In this document: in pieces, positions 42,375-50,839 of the stretch
Numbering within the stretch: position 1 is the stretch's first letter
Layout: each line of letters opens with the position of its first letter
Assembly (NCBI RefSeq): GCF_002086125.1
Contig: NZ_MVHG01000017.1
Location: 25,244-89,243, forward strand
Length of the DNA stretch: 64,000 nt
Direction: 5' to 3'
Source: Mycobacterium arosiense ATCC BAA-1401 = DSM 45069
Lineage (GTDB): Bacteria; Actinomycetota; Actinomycetes; Mycobacteriales; Mycobacteriaceae
Position numbers and translations under genes: made by a program
Notes under the pieces: generated by a model
Seen by the model: only the letters and a program-made list of their open reading frames with translations
Told to the model about the DNA's origin: nothing
The model's database searches: none

Positions 42375-42926
42375 CTAGCCCTGCTCCTCCTGAATGCCGA
42401 ACGTGTTGACCGCCAAAGCCAGCAAGAGGTAGCCACCGATGGTGAAGGTCAGGTCCATGCACTGCTGCTCGGTGAACAACTCACACAGCAGATCCCAGGT
42501 CGCTTGGCTGATCGTGCTGTCCCCGGTCAGATCGTCGACAGCCCGGACCACGGCCTGGTCGGTCCGCTCGGCGCAGCGTCCGGATGCGATGTCGTCGATC
42601 TCGGATTCGGACAGGCCCGCACGCAGGGCGATCGGGATGTGGTGTGACCACAAGTAGCCGCAATTGCTGCGGTGCACCACGCGCAGCAGCGCGACTTCTC
42701 GGATCCGGGGCGACAGCGTCGACCGGGTGAGCAGGTAGGCGTTGAACGGTAGATAGGCCGCGGTCAGCTCGGGATGGCGGACCATGGTCGCCAAAATATT
42801 GCCCGCACCAACGGGATTCGCCCGCCCGGCCGGGATCAGGGACGCCAGCGCGGCACGCGCGCCCTCGTCCCACTGGTCGGCGGGCAACGGTGACAGGCGC
42901 AGGGGAGGTCCGTCGGACGCGGTCAT
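42375..42926 (-). CDS. Carboxymuconolactone decarboxylase (CMD/AhpD-like) family protein
   Basis: A 183-aa CMD-family protein. RIREVALLRVVHRSNCGYLWSHHIPIALRAGLSESEIDDI (in part) is the CMD core. Here NCGYLWSHH takes the place of the AhpD CxxC-xxH site: only one Cys (NC) is present, so the peroxidatic pair is incomplete and a redox role is doubtful. It is the last gene of the minus-strand oxygenase operon and starts one base after the TauD stop. It is probably a gamma-carboxymuconolactone-like enzyme or a structural homologue. Confidence 0.82.
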   Translation of the reverse strand: MTASDGPPLRLSPLPADQWDEGARAALASLIPAGRANPVGAGNILATMVRHPELTAAYLPFNAYLLTRSTLSPRIREVALLRVVHRSNCGYLWSHHIPIALRAGLSESEIDDIASGRCAERTDQAVVRAVDDLTGDSTISQATWDLLCELFTEQQCMDLTFTIGGYLLLALAVNTFGIQEEQG

Positions 42927-42927
42927 G

Positions 42928-43773
42928 CTACTGGATCGGTTCGTCGCCGAGCACGGTGGTGCGCAGCATTTCGCGTTGTGAGTCCGGATCGTACGGGGCC
43001 GCGCGGTGCAGCACCCCGCGGTTGTCCCAGATGACGGTGTCGCCGACCGACCAGCTGTGGCTGTACACCTTGTCGGGCACCGTTGCGCGCGCGAGGAGCT
43101 CGTCCAGCAGGGCGCGTCCCTCGTCGAGGCCCATGCCGACGACGTAATCCGCGGAGGCGCCCAGCACCAGCGATTTGCGGCCGCTGCGGTGGGTCCACAC
43201 CAGCGGATGCTCGTGCGTGCGCCGGGACCGCCAGCGCTGCACCTGTTCCGGCGAGGGGTCGGGGTAGACGCGGCGCTGGGACGCTTCCAGCGAGTGCACC
43301 ACCCGCAGCGTGCCGAACCGCTCCTTCTCGTCGTCGGTAAGGGCGTCATAGGCGGCGTAGGAGTTGGCGAATTCGGTTTCGCCGCCCCATTCGGCGACCT
43401 GCACCGCCGACAACACGGTGGCCTTCTGCGGGCATTCGTCGCCCAGCGGTGTGCAGCCGTCGATGTGCCAGTCGAAGGTGGCCTTCAAATAGGCGGCCGA
43501 GGCGTTCTTGGATTTGTCCAACGTGATCGGGTAGATGCCGGCCACCGGATGGTGGCCGTCGGAGGAGTGGTCGATCTCGCCGAGGCGGCGGCAGAAGTCG
43601 ACCTGGGCCACCGGGTCGAGCCGCAGACCGCGGAAGACCAGAACGCCGTTGTCCTCCAACGCATCCAGGACGGCTGCACCCACCGACTCGTCACCCGCCA
43701 GTGCGGCCGGCTCAAGACCCGCGACTTCGGCGCCGACGGATTCGGTGAGCTTGGTGATGGTGAGCAGACTCAT
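42928..43773 (-). CDS. TauD/TfdA family Fe(II)/2-oxoglutarate dioxygenase
   Basis: A 281-aa dioxygenase. The iron-binding HxD is FDWHIDGCTPLG and the distal His is in WDNRGVLHRAAPYDPD, whose Arg binds 2-oxoglutarate. TLDKSKNASAAYLKATFDWH and ATVLSAVQVAEWGGETEFAN (both in part) are TfdA-type. It hydroxylates an unknown substrate with 2-oxoglutarate and O2. It lies between the companion protein of Rieske oxygenase 1 and the CMD gene, and so belongs to the catabolic operon. Confidence 0.9.
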   Translation of the reverse strand: MSLLTITKLTESVGAEVAGLEPAALAGDESVGAAVLDALEDNGVLVFRGLRLDPVAQVDFCRRLGEIDHSSDGHHPVAGIYPITLDKSKNASAAYLKATFDWHIDGCTPLGDECPQKATVLSAVQVAEWGGETEFANSYAAYDALTDDEKERFGTLRVVHSLEASQRRVYPDPSPEQVQRWRSRRTHEHPLVWTHRSGRKSLVLGASADYVVGMGLDEGRALLDELLARATVPDKVYSHSWSVGDTVIWDNRGVLHRAAPYDPDSQREMLRTTVLGDEPIQ

Positions 43774-43815
43774 CGTCGCTCCTTTCGAAGAAAGGGATGT
43801 CTGGTGGCTGAAACG

Positions 43816-44154
43816 TCAGGGCACCGGACCACCGGTGCGGATCATGACCGCGTCGGCGGCATCGACCGGGGCGGGTTGATGCATGATCTCCACCGCCATG
43901 GCGACCATGATCAGCGAATAGATCATGTGCAACAGGTTCAGCGCGTCGTCGGGCACATTGTCCAGGGGAAACTTGTCGCAGTAATCGATCGCCTCTTCGA
44001 GGCGGGGGAAGAACGCGTCGTAGAAGTCGCGCAGCTGCGGCATCGGGGCGTTCATCCGAGCGTTCCAGCGTTCGGTTTCGGTTGCCAGGCACCAGGTTTG
44101 GGCATAGCCCTCCAGCTCGGCGAAGGCGCTGGGCAGCATCGGATCCATGGTCAC
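43816..44154 (-). CDS. Companion protein 1 of Rieske oxygenase (family not recognised)
   Basis: A 112-aa, mostly helical protein. Its core FYDAFFPRLEEAIDYCDKFPLDNVPDDALNLLHMIYSLIMV (given in part) is nearly repeated in companion 2 at 49056: both have FYDA, PR-EEA, CDKF-LD, PDD-LNL-H, YS-IMV and a later Glu. No metal motif or signal peptide is visible. The ATG overlaps the Rieske stop by four bases, and companion 2 sits in the same place after the second Rieske gene. A subunit, assembly or activity-modulating role for the oxygenase is inferred. Confidence 0.7.
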   Translation of the reverse strand: MTMDPMLPSAFAELEGYAQTWCLATETERWNARMNAPMPQLRDFYDAFFPRLEEAIDYCDKFPLDNVPDDALNLLHMIYSLIMVAMAVEIMHQPAPVDAADAVMIRTGGPVP

Positions 44155-45413
44155 ACCCCCACCGAATCCCGTTCGCGCCGATAGGCTTCGACCCAGTCGA
44201 CGGCGACCTTATGCAGATGGCGCACCAGGATCTCCTGATCGTTGAGGGGGAACTCGTCGACGATGCCGTACTCGAGCGCCGCCTGCGTCCCGCCGAGCAT
44301 CCCGGCGTCCTGCAGCGCAAACTCTTTCAGCACCACCGAGGCGACCTCGTGCTCGATACGCTCGCGCACGGTGCGCGCCGGATGGAAGTAGGTATACGCC
44401 TCGAACCGGTGCGTGTTGTGCGAGGTCGGCCAGTACCGGTACAGCAGATACCAGCCGCCATAGATCAGGACCTCGGTGTTCGGGAAGATCTGGAAATTGC
44501 TGATCCCCCAGGGCTCGATACCCCCGGGGTTAACCCCGGCCGGCAGTTCGCCGATGTCGGGCGTTCGCCACGGACCCACCAGGCCGCTGCGGGTGGCCCT
44601 TTCGATCGGATACATGTATTCCGGTGGCAGCAGCCAGCGGCGCCGTCCGGCCGTGGAGACCAGTCGGTGCGGGCCGTCGAGTTGGAAGTGGCCGCAAGTG
44701 AATCCGGCGTTGGGGTCGCGCACCTCGGCGGGCACCTGTTGTGAGTGCAGCGAGGGCACGTGGTAATACTCCTGGAAGGCGTCGGCGAAGATCTTCCAGT
44801 TGCTGTTGTTGTGGGCCACCCAGTCGTAGCGCTCGGTCAACTTGTCGAACGGGTAACCGTCGAGGCCGGTGATCATCGGACCGAGGAACTCACGCAGGCC
44901 CTGCCGCGGTTCGGCGTCGAGGTTGATGAAGACGAAGCCGTTCCACACGTCGCAGTGCACCGGACGCAATCCGTACTGCGCGACGTCGAGGTCGAAGAAC
45001 TCCGATTCCTGCTGGACGAACTTCAACGCACCCTGTAGGTCGTAGCGCCAACCGTGGTACTTGCAGGTGAACTGCCGACACGTCCCTTTGGTCTCCTCGC
45101 CGGGAAAATCGTTCCACACCAGCTTGTTTCCGCGGTGGCGGCACACGTTGTAGAACGCGCGGATTTGCTCGTCCCTGCCTTTGACCAGGATCACCGATAC
45201 GCCGGCGACTTCGATCTCCTTGGTCAGGTAGCTACCGACACGCGGAAGTTCCTCGACGCGCGCCACGTTGAGCCACGCCCGTTTGAAGATCGCCTCGCGC
45301 TCGAGTTCGTAGAACTCCCGAGACGTCGAATCCCTGAAAGAGACTGGACCGGTTCCCAATTCGGGATAGTGCTCGGTCCACGAGCCCTCCGGGGTCCTTC
45401 CTGCTCTGGTCAT
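44151..45413 (-). CDS. Rieske non-heme iron oxygenase, alpha subunit 1
   Basis: A 420-aa aromatic-ring-hydroxylating-type oxygenase. The Rieske site is CRHRGNKL and CKYHGWRYDL (CxH...CxxH) at residues ~88-130. The mononuclear iron region is NSNWKIFADAFQEYYHVPSLHS, with two His in YYHVPSLH and a bridging Asp in ADAF. It shares a ~20-residue start (GSWTEHYPELGTGPVS) and body with oxygenase 2 at 49387. Electrons probably come from the KshB-like reductase in the operon. Substrate unknown. Confidence 0.92.
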   Translation of the reverse strand: MTRAGRTPEGSWTEHYPELGTGPVSFRDSTSREFYELEREAIFKRAWLNVARVEELPRVGSYLTKEIEVAGVSVILVKGRDEQIRAFYNVCRHRGNKLVWNDFPGEETKGTCRQFTCKYHGWRYDLQGALKFVQQESEFFDLDVAQYGLRPVHCDVWNGFVFINLDAEPRQGLREFLGPMITGLDGYPFDKLTERYDWVAHNNSNWKIFADAFQEYYHVPSLHSQQVPAEVRDPNAGFTCGHFQLDGPHRLVSTAGRRRWLLPPEYMYPIERATRSGLVGPWRTPDIGELPAGVNPGGIEPWGISNFQIFPNTEVLIYGGWYLLYRYWPTSHNTHRFEAYTYFHPARTVRERIEHEVASVVLKEFALQDAGMLGGTQAALEYGIVDEFPLNDQEILVRHLHKVAVDWVEAYRRERDSVGV

Positions 45414-45426
45414 CGAATCCTCACTA

Positions 45427-46170
45427 TCACATCACCGCTCCGCCGTTGACGCCCAAGACCTGGCCGGTGATGAACCTTGCTTCTTCCGAACACAAAAACC
45501 CTACGGCCGCGGCGATGTCGGCTCCGGTGCCGAGGTAGCCCAACGGGATATTGCTGGCCATTTGCTCGTTGGATGGCAGGTAGCCGGCGGCCTGACCCTG
45601 GTGCTGCATCGGGGTTTCGATGCCCGAGGGCGGAATGTTGTTCACCGTGATCCCGTGCGGCGCGTATTCGCGGGCCAGAGATTTGGTCAAGGTGATCACC
45701 GCGCCTTTGGAAGCCGCATAGTGGGCGGCGAAGGGCGAGCCCCGCTGGGCGCTCGACGACGAGATCATCACGATTCTCCCCCAGCCCGCCTCCAGCATGT
45801 CCGGCAGCGCAACCTGGCAACAATGAAAGGTGCCGGTGAGATTGACGTCGACGATCCGCGACCAGGTTTCGGCGCTGATCTCCAGGAAGGGCGAATAATC
45901 GAATACGCCGGCACTGGTCACCAGGACAGTCACCGGACCCAGTTCGCTGCGCACCTTCGCGAAGGCCTGCTCCACGGCGGACCGATCGGTGACGTCGGCG
46001 CCCGCCCCGAGCGCCGTCACGCCGTTGGCACGCAGATCGTCGGTGACGCGTTGTGCGGCATGCTCGTTGACATCCAGGACCGCAACCTTGAGTCCGCGCC
46101 GGCCCAATTCATGGCATGTCGCCTCGCCCATACCCGAGGCACCGCCGGTCACCACCGCCACCCTGGTCAT
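45427..46170 (-). CDS. SDR, FabG-like
   Basis: A 247-aa classical SDR. TGGASGMGEA is the nucleotide loop, VTSAGVFDYSPF the NxAG region with Ser-Ala-Gly, MISSSSAQRG the catalytic Ser region, and HYAASKGAVITLTKSLA the catalytic YxxxK. It ends GQVLGVNGGAVM, typical of FabG-like enzymes. It starts 23 bp after the reductase stop and its stop is 14 bp before the Rieske 1 start. It may oxidise a dihydrodiol or alcohol produced by the oxygenase, a role inferred from position. Confidence 0.87.
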   Translation of the reverse strand: MTRVAVVTGGASGMGEATCHELGRRGLKVAVLDVNEHAAQRVTDDLRANGVTALGAGADVTDRSAVEQAFAKVRSELGPVTVLVTSAGVFDYSPFLEISAETWSRIVDVNLTGTFHCCQVALPDMLEAGWGRIVMISSSSAQRGSPFAAHYAASKGAVITLTKSLAREYAPHGITVNNIPPSGIETPMQHQGQAAGYLPSNEQMASNIPLGYLGTGADIAAAVGFLCSEEARFITGQVLGVNGGAVM

Positions 46171-46192
46171 CGACTCCGCTCCACCTTTTCCC

Positions 46193-47281
46193 TCACTCGT
46201 AGACCACCCGCACCGTTGGGCTGGTGGGCAGGGCCTGACACGTCAGCACCCAGCCGTCCGCGACCTCGTCCGGATCGAGCGCATCGTTATTGATCATCCG
46301 GGCGCTACCCTGGGTCAGGCGGCCCATACACGTTCCGCACGAACCGATTTCACACGACGACGGCGCCCGCAGGCCGGCCATACGGGCCGTCTGCAGCAAC
46401 GTGTTGCCAGGATCATACCGCGCCGTTGTCGTCGCTCCGTCCAGCACGATGGTGACCTCGTCGGTAACCACCTCGGTGTCGGTCGGTGCCGCCGCCGCAA
46501 CGTCGTTCACGTCGAAGTGCTCGATGTGCAGCCGATCGGCCGGCGTGCCCGTTGCGCCCAGAGCGTTGCGCACCGTCTCCATGAACGCGTTGGGCCCGCA
46601 GATGTATACGTTGGCGTCGCCGGCGTCTCGAATGAACGCCTCGACGTCGGCGCGGGTGACGAAGCCGCTGTTGTCGTCGAGGTGGTGGTGCAGGACGAAA
46701 CGATCGGCGTGCTGCGTGGCCAGCGACGCCAACGCATCGTCGAAGATCACCGCATCACGGCTGCGGTTGGCGTAGAACAGTCGCGTGGCGCGGGTGCCGG
46801 ACATCAGCGCGGTGCGCAGCAGCGAAAACACCGGCGTGATACCGCTTCCCCCGGCGAATGCGATCAGATCCCGATCGTCGTCGCGCAGCACGAAGCGACC
46901 TTGTGGCGGCAGGGCGGGCAACTGGCCGCCGGGCGCGGCGGTGTCATTCAGCCAGTTCGACACCACACCGTCACCGTCGCGTTTGACGGTGACCTGCAGA
47001 TCTTCGCCGGGTGCAGACGACATCGAGTAACACCGTCGATGTTCGCACCCGCCGACACTAACCAGCAGCGTCAGGAACTGACCGGCTTGGTAGGCGAACT
47101 GCTCCGCGTGGCTCTGCGGGACCTCGAGGACGATCGAGACGGCGTCGCTGGTCTCGCGAATGACGCGTTTGATCCGCAGTGGGACAAAGCCATTCGGCAA
47201 CGCAGCCGTGTCGACACCGCCGACGGCGGCGGCGGTCGCCGTCGCGGAGCCGACGTTCGCTGTCGCGCGGTTTGCAGCCAT
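46193..47281 (-). CDS. Ferredoxin-NAD(P)H reductase with C-terminal 2Fe-2S domain (KshB/PaaE-like)
   Basis: A 362-aa three-domain oxidoreductase. The FAD domain carries RCYSMSSAP and the NAD(P) domain FAGGSGITPVFSLLRTA and YICGPNAFMETV. The plant-type [2Fe-2S] domain at the C-terminus has CEIGSCGTCMGRL and a fourth Cys in LTCQA. This order (FNR then ferredoxin) is that of KshB and HmpR-type reductases, which feed Rieske oxygenases. It probably serves both oxygenases of this operon. A candidate operator lies right before its start. Confidence 0.92.
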   Translation of the reverse strand: MAANRATANVGSATATAAAVGGVDTAALPNGFVPLRIKRVIRETSDAVSIVLEVPQSHAEQFAYQAGQFLTLLVSVGGCEHRRCYSMSSAPGEDLQVTVKRDGDGVVSNWLNDTAAPGGQLPALPPQGRFVLRDDDRDLIAFAGGSGITPVFSLLRTALMSGTRATRLFYANRSRDAVIFDDALASLATQHADRFVLHHHLDDNSGFVTRADVEAFIRDAGDANVYICGPNAFMETVRNALGATGTPADRLHIEHFDVNDVAAAAPTDTEVVTDEVTIVLDGATTTARYDPGNTLLQTARMAGLRAPSSCEIGSCGTCMGRLTQGSARMINNDALDPDEVADGWVLTCQALPTSPTVRVVYE

Positions 47282-47292
47282 CTCCGCCAGAG

Positions 47293-47328
47293 TATCAACT
47301 ACTTGTGATTAGTCTCAAGTACTAGATA
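47293..47328. promoter_or_regulatory. Candidate MarR operator upstream of the reductase
   Basis: TATCAACTACTTG (47293-47305) and CAAGTACTAGATA (47316-47328) form an inverted repeat with 11 of 13 positions matching and a 10-nt spacer. The first arm, read on the minus strand, is CAAGTAGTTGATA, found without change at 50808-50820 before the aldehyde dehydrogenase. It lies between the MarR gene and the reductase start. Confidence 0.7.
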
Positions 47329-47350
47329 CAGGTCGCCCGTCGAACCACGG

Positions 47351-47803
47351 TCACCCCTCGACGTGATCGTTGAACAGTTCATGACCGGTGCCCTTTTCGA
47401 CCACCCGGCCCAGCAATTCACGCAGGGTTCGTTGCTCCTGCTCGGTCAGCACACCGAACACCTCCTGGTGGGCGGCGATCGCGTCGCTGACCACCGTTTC
47501 GGCGACCTTGCGGCCTTCGCCCGTCAGGTAGGCCCGCAGGATGCGCGCGTGCTGGGGATCCTGTTTTCTTTCCACCAGGCCGCGGCGTTCCAGCGCGGTG
47601 AGCGCGAGTTGGACGCCCTGCGGGCTGATCAGCAGGCGCCGCGCGAGTTCGGCGCCGGACAAGCCGGGTTCGTTGGCCAGCTGGCGCAGCACACCGATTT
47701 GGGCCGTGCTCACGCCGTGTTCGCGCATCGCCTCGTTGATGGTGGTCAGCGAGTAGTAAAAGGCCTGCTTGAGCAGCCACAGGATGTTGTCGGTGAGTTC
47801 CAT
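47351..47803 (-). CDS. MarR family transcriptional regulator
   Basis: A 150-aa MarR protein with the winged-helix core QIGVLRQLANEPGLSGAELARRLLISPQGVQLALTALERRGLVERK (in part: GLSGAELARRLLISPQGV, ALERRGLV) and a dimerisation N-terminus DNILWLLKQAFYYSL. Aromatic-degradation operons often have such a regulator responding to a CoA or carboxylate ligand. It lies inside the minus-strand operon, 11 bp after the amidohydrolase, with a candidate operator right after its own stop. An ATG with GGAGG-like AGGCGAG upstream starts it. Confidence 0.9.
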   Translation of the reverse strand: MELTDNILWLLKQAFYYSLTTINEAMREHGVSTAQIGVLRQLANEPGLSGAELARRLLISPQGVQLALTALERRGLVERKQDPQHARILRAYLTGEGRKVAETVVSDAIAAHQEVFGVLTEQEQRTLRELLGRVVEKGTGHELFNDHVEG

Positions 47804-47814
47804 ACTCGCCTCCG

Positions 47815-49059
47815 TTACGCCGCCGGGGTCTTGTAGATCTGCCCGCTCTTCATGACAAAGCGAACGTCGAGGGTCGTGGCGATGTCGTCGAAAGGGTCGC
47901 CGGGGACGGCGATGATGTCCGCCAGATAGCCGGGTGCCAGTCTGCCCAACTCGTCCGCCTCGATCAGCTCGGCCGCCACCACCGTGGCCGCGCGGATCGC
48001 TTGCGCGGGGGTCATCCCCCGGTCGACCAGCGCGCCCAACTCCTTCGCGTTGTGGCCATGCGGGATGGCCGGCGCATCGGTGCCGCACGCGATCCGCACC
48101 CCCGCGTCAATCGCCTTGGGCAGCATCGACTTTGCCCGCGGGAATACCTCGAGCGCCTTCTTGCGTAGCTCGGGCGCGATGCGATCGATGGCCATGGCGT
48201 CGGTCAAATACGTGGTCGAGACCAGGAACGTACCGTGATCGACCATCATCTGGATGGTCTCGTCGCTGGCCAGGAAGCCGTGTTCGATGCAGTCGATCCC
48301 CGCGCGAATGCACGCTTGAATTGCGCTGTCCCCCACTGCGTGCGCGGCCACCCGAACTCCGGCCCGGTGGGCCTCGTCGGCGATGGCGGCGAACTCGGCA
48401 TCGGAGTACTGCTGGGCGCCGGGCGCCGTGCTGTGCGACATCACCCCGCCCGAGGCGGACACCTTGATCAACTTGGCGCCGTGCCGAATTTGGTACCGCA
48501 CGCAAGCGATCACGTCGGGCACCCCGTTGGCGATGCCTTCGGCGACCGAGAGCGGCATGACCCCGGGAGCCAACCGCTGGAAGACCGTCGGGTCCAGATG
48601 CCCGCCGTACGGGGTGACGGCATGTCCGGCGGGATAGACGCGCGGCCCGATGTGCCAGCCCTGGTCGATGGCGCGCTGCAGCGCCACGTCGAGCAGATAG
48701 CCGCCGGTCTTGACCATCAACCCGAGATTGCGCACCGTGGTGAACCCGGCCTCCAGGGTGGTGCGCGCGTTGACCGCGCCGCGCAGCGTGCGATACGCGG
48801 GGTCGTCCTGCACGCCGTGCATAGGTGCCGGCAGGCCGTCGGGGCCGCCGGGTCCACCGATGAGCAGGTTGAGCTCCATGTCCATCAGGCCCGGAAGCAG
48901 TGTCACGTCGCCGAGGTCGACGATGGTGGCCGAATCCGGGAGCGGCTCTTGGGGATTGATCGCGGTGATGCGTTCGCCGTCGATCACCACCTCCGCCGGC
49001 GTGTGGATCTGACCGATCACGACGTCAGCCCATCGCGCCGCCCGCAGCACAAAGGTCAT
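47815..49059 (-). CDS. Amidohydrolase-family protein lacking the usual HxH
   Basis: A 414-aa amidohydrolase-fold protein. The N-terminal beta domain leads to TLLPGLMDMELNLLIGG, where other members have PGLIDxHxHL. Here ELN takes the place of HxH, so both first-strand metal His are missing. Other sites are kept: KLIKVSASGG (Lys), VAAHAVGDSA and CIEHGFLAS (His), GTDAPAIPHG (Asp). The enzyme may use one metal or be a divergent prolidase-like group. It overlaps the stop of companion 2 by four bases (ATGA). The substrate is unknown. Confidence 0.85.
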   Translation of the reverse strand: MTFVLRAARWADVVIGQIHTPAEVVIDGERITAINPQEPLPDSATIVDLGDVTLLPGLMDMELNLLIGGPGGPDGLPAPMHGVQDDPAYRTLRGAVNARTTLEAGFTTVRNLGLMVKTGGYLLDVALQRAIDQGWHIGPRVYPAGHAVTPYGGHLDPTVFQRLAPGVMPLSVAEGIANGVPDVIACVRYQIRHGAKLIKVSASGGVMSHSTAPGAQQYSDAEFAAIADEAHRAGVRVAAHAVGDSAIQACIRAGIDCIEHGFLASDETIQMMVDHGTFLVSTTYLTDAMAIDRIAPELRKKALEVFPRAKSMLPKAIDAGVRIACGTDAPAIPHGHNAKELGALVDRGMTPAQAIRAATVVAAELIEADELGRLAPGYLADIIAVPGDPFDDIATTLDVRFVMKSGQIYKTPAA

Positions 49060-49382
49060 GGCACCGGCTCGGACACGCAATCCAAGCTCGCAGCACCCGA
49101 ATCGGGGACCCGGGGCTGTTTCCAGCACTCCACCGGGAACGACACCATGATCATGGAGTAGAGCAGGTGCATCAGATTTAGGACGTCGTCGGGCAAGTCG
49201 TCGAGGGAAAACTTGTCGCAGAACGCCAGCGCCTCTTCGGCACGCGGGGTGATCGCGTCGTAAAAGGCCTTCATTTCCGTCATGGAGCTGGCCAGCCTCT
49301 TGGCGTAGCGCTCCGGTTCGCTGGGCAGACACCAGTCGGCGAACCGTTCGAGGTCGGCGAACTCGGCGGGCAGCATCGACAT
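49056..49382 (-). CDS. Companion protein 2 of Rieske oxygenase (family not recognised)
   Basis: A 108-aa paralogue of companion 1. FYDAITPRAEEALAFCDKF and LDDLPDDVLNLMHLLYSMIMV are conserved between them, whereas the ends differ. It starts four bases after the stop of Rieske oxygenase 2 and overlaps the amidohydrolase start. Two copies, each directly behind an oxygenase alpha gene, argue for a partnership. Hydropathy suggests a soluble helical protein. One His, one Asp and one Cys (FCDKF) are invariant in the pair. Confidence 0.7.
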   Translation of the reverse strand: MSMLPAEFADLERFADWCLPSEPERYAKRLASSMTEMKAFYDAITPRAEEALAFCDKFSLDDLPDDVLNLMHLLYSMIMVSFPVECWKQPRVPDSGAASLDCVSEPVP

Positions 49383-49386
49383 CTTT

Positions 49387-50655
49387 TCACACTCCTGCCG
49401 TGGAGGTCCGGCGATAGTCGTCGATCCAGGCCGCCGTCTCCTTGTGTAGGTGACGGATCAGGACCTCCTGGTCGCACAGTAAGAACTCGTCGATCACCTG
49501 GGATTCGAGCATCGTCTGCGTCGCCTCCAGGGTATTGGCGTCCTGCAACCCGTACTCCTTGAACGACACGGCCGCCAATTCCTGAGCCACCCGCTCGCGC
49601 GGGGTACGGGGCGCCGGGAAGTACAGCGTTCCTTCAAACAGGTGGCTGTTGTACGACGTCGGCCAGTAGTGATAGGTCAGATACCAGCCCTGGCCCCAGA
49701 ACAGGATGACGAAGTTGGGGAACAGCTGGAACGAGTCCAGGCCCCACGGGTCGCATTTCGCGGGGTTGAGCCCGGCTGGCATCGGCCCGAGATCGGGCTT
49801 GTCCCACGGCCCGAACAGTCCGCTCTGGCAGATGTCCTCCATCGGCTTGCGCATCTCTTCGGCCATTTCCCAGGCCCGCACCCCCGACGTGCTGACCAGC
49901 CGGTGAGGCCCGTCCAGCCGGTAGTGCGGGGCTTCAAATCCCGCCTCGGCGGCCGCCTTTGAGTACGCGGTCGGCGACTGGTTCGCATGCAGCACCGGGG
50001 CGTGATAGAACTCCTGGAAAGCGTCCATGTAGAGCTTCCAGTTCGCCTTGACTTCCGAGCGGTAGTACCAGCGGGAGGTCATCTTGTCGAAGGGGTAGCC
50101 CTCCAACCCAGTGATCATGGGACCCAGGAACTCTCGCAATGACTGCTCGGGTTTCTTGCCGAAGTTGACGAAGATGAAGCCTTCCCAGACCTCGCAGTGC
50201 ACCGGCACCAGGCCGTAGCGACTCTTGTCGAGGTTGAAGAACTCGTCCTCCTGCTGCACGAAGGTGAGGTTGCCGTCCAGGTCGTAGCGCCAGGCGTGGT
50301 ATTTACAGGTGAACTGCCGGCACACGCCGCTCGTTTCCTCCTGCGGCATGTCGTTCCACACCAACTTGTTGCCGCGATGCCGGCAGACGTTGTGGTAGGC
50401 GTTGATGCCGCCTGATCCCGTGCGCACCAAGATGATTGACGTGTTGACGACTTTCAGCTCCCTGGTGAGGTAACTGCCTTTGCGCGGGAGCTGTTCAACG
50501 CGACCGACATTGAGCCAAGCCCGTTTGAAGATGGCCTCGCGTTCCAGCTCGTAGATCTCCGGGCTGACGGAGTCCTGATATGACACCGGGTCGGTGCCCA
50601 ATTCCGGGTAGTGCTCGGTCCAGCTGCCCTCCGGCGGTTTGGGGAATCGAGCCAT
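49387..50655 (-). CDS. Rieske non-heme iron oxygenase, alpha subunit 2
   Basis: A 422-aa paralogue of oxygenase 1. Rieske site: CRHRGNKL and CKYHAWRYDL, with His-Ala where oxygenase 1 has His-Gly. Iron site region: KANWKLYMDAFQEFYHAPVLHANQ, with FYHAPVLH giving two His and MDAF the bridging Asp. It begins ARFPKPPEGSWTEHYPELGTDPVSYQDSVSPEIYELEREAIF (in part), nearly the same start as oxygenase 1. It is the first gene of the minus-strand operon. An AGGAGCGATC leader precedes the ATG. Confidence 0.92.
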   Translation of the reverse strand: MARFPKPPEGSWTEHYPELGTDPVSYQDSVSPEIYELEREAIFKRAWLNVGRVEQLPRKGSYLTRELKVVNTSIILVRTGSGGINAYHNVCRHRGNKLVWNDMPQEETSGVCRQFTCKYHAWRYDLDGNLTFVQQEDEFFNLDKSRYGLVPVHCEVWEGFIFVNFGKKPEQSLREFLGPMITGLEGYPFDKMTSRWYYRSEVKANWKLYMDAFQEFYHAPVLHANQSPTAYSKAAAEAGFEAPHYRLDGPHRLVSTSGVRAWEMAEEMRKPMEDICQSGLFGPWDKPDLGPMPAGLNPAKCDPWGLDSFQLFPNFVILFWGQGWYLTYHYWPTSYNSHLFEGTLYFPAPRTPRERVAQELAAVSFKEYGLQDANTLEATQTMLESQVIDEFLLCDQEVLIRHLHKETAAWIDDYRRTSTAGV

Positions 50656-50799
50656 GATCGCTCCTTAAGCAGTCCGATCTCTTAGAACCTTCGGCGCCCA
50701 GCCGGGTACTGCAGTACGGTCTGCCGAAACAACCACCTGCGCACCGGTTTCACCGATCCCTGAGAGCCCCGTCACGGCCGACGGTATATCCTCGACCCC

Positions 50800-50820
50800 A
50801 TCAATAGCAAGTAGTTGATA
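50800..50820. promoter_or_regulatory. Candidate MarR operator in the divergent Rieske 2/ALDH promoter
   Basis: CAAGTAGTTGATA (50808-50820) is identical (13 of 13) with the minus-strand sequence at 47293-47305. Together with ATCAATA at 50800-50806 it makes an ATCAA-N10-TTGAT inverted repeat. It lies 20 bp before the aldehyde dehydrogenase start and 145 bp before the divergent Rieske 2 start, so one site could control both directions. Confidence 0.7.
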
Positions 50821-50839
50821 TTGGCCTCGGGAGGCGCGG

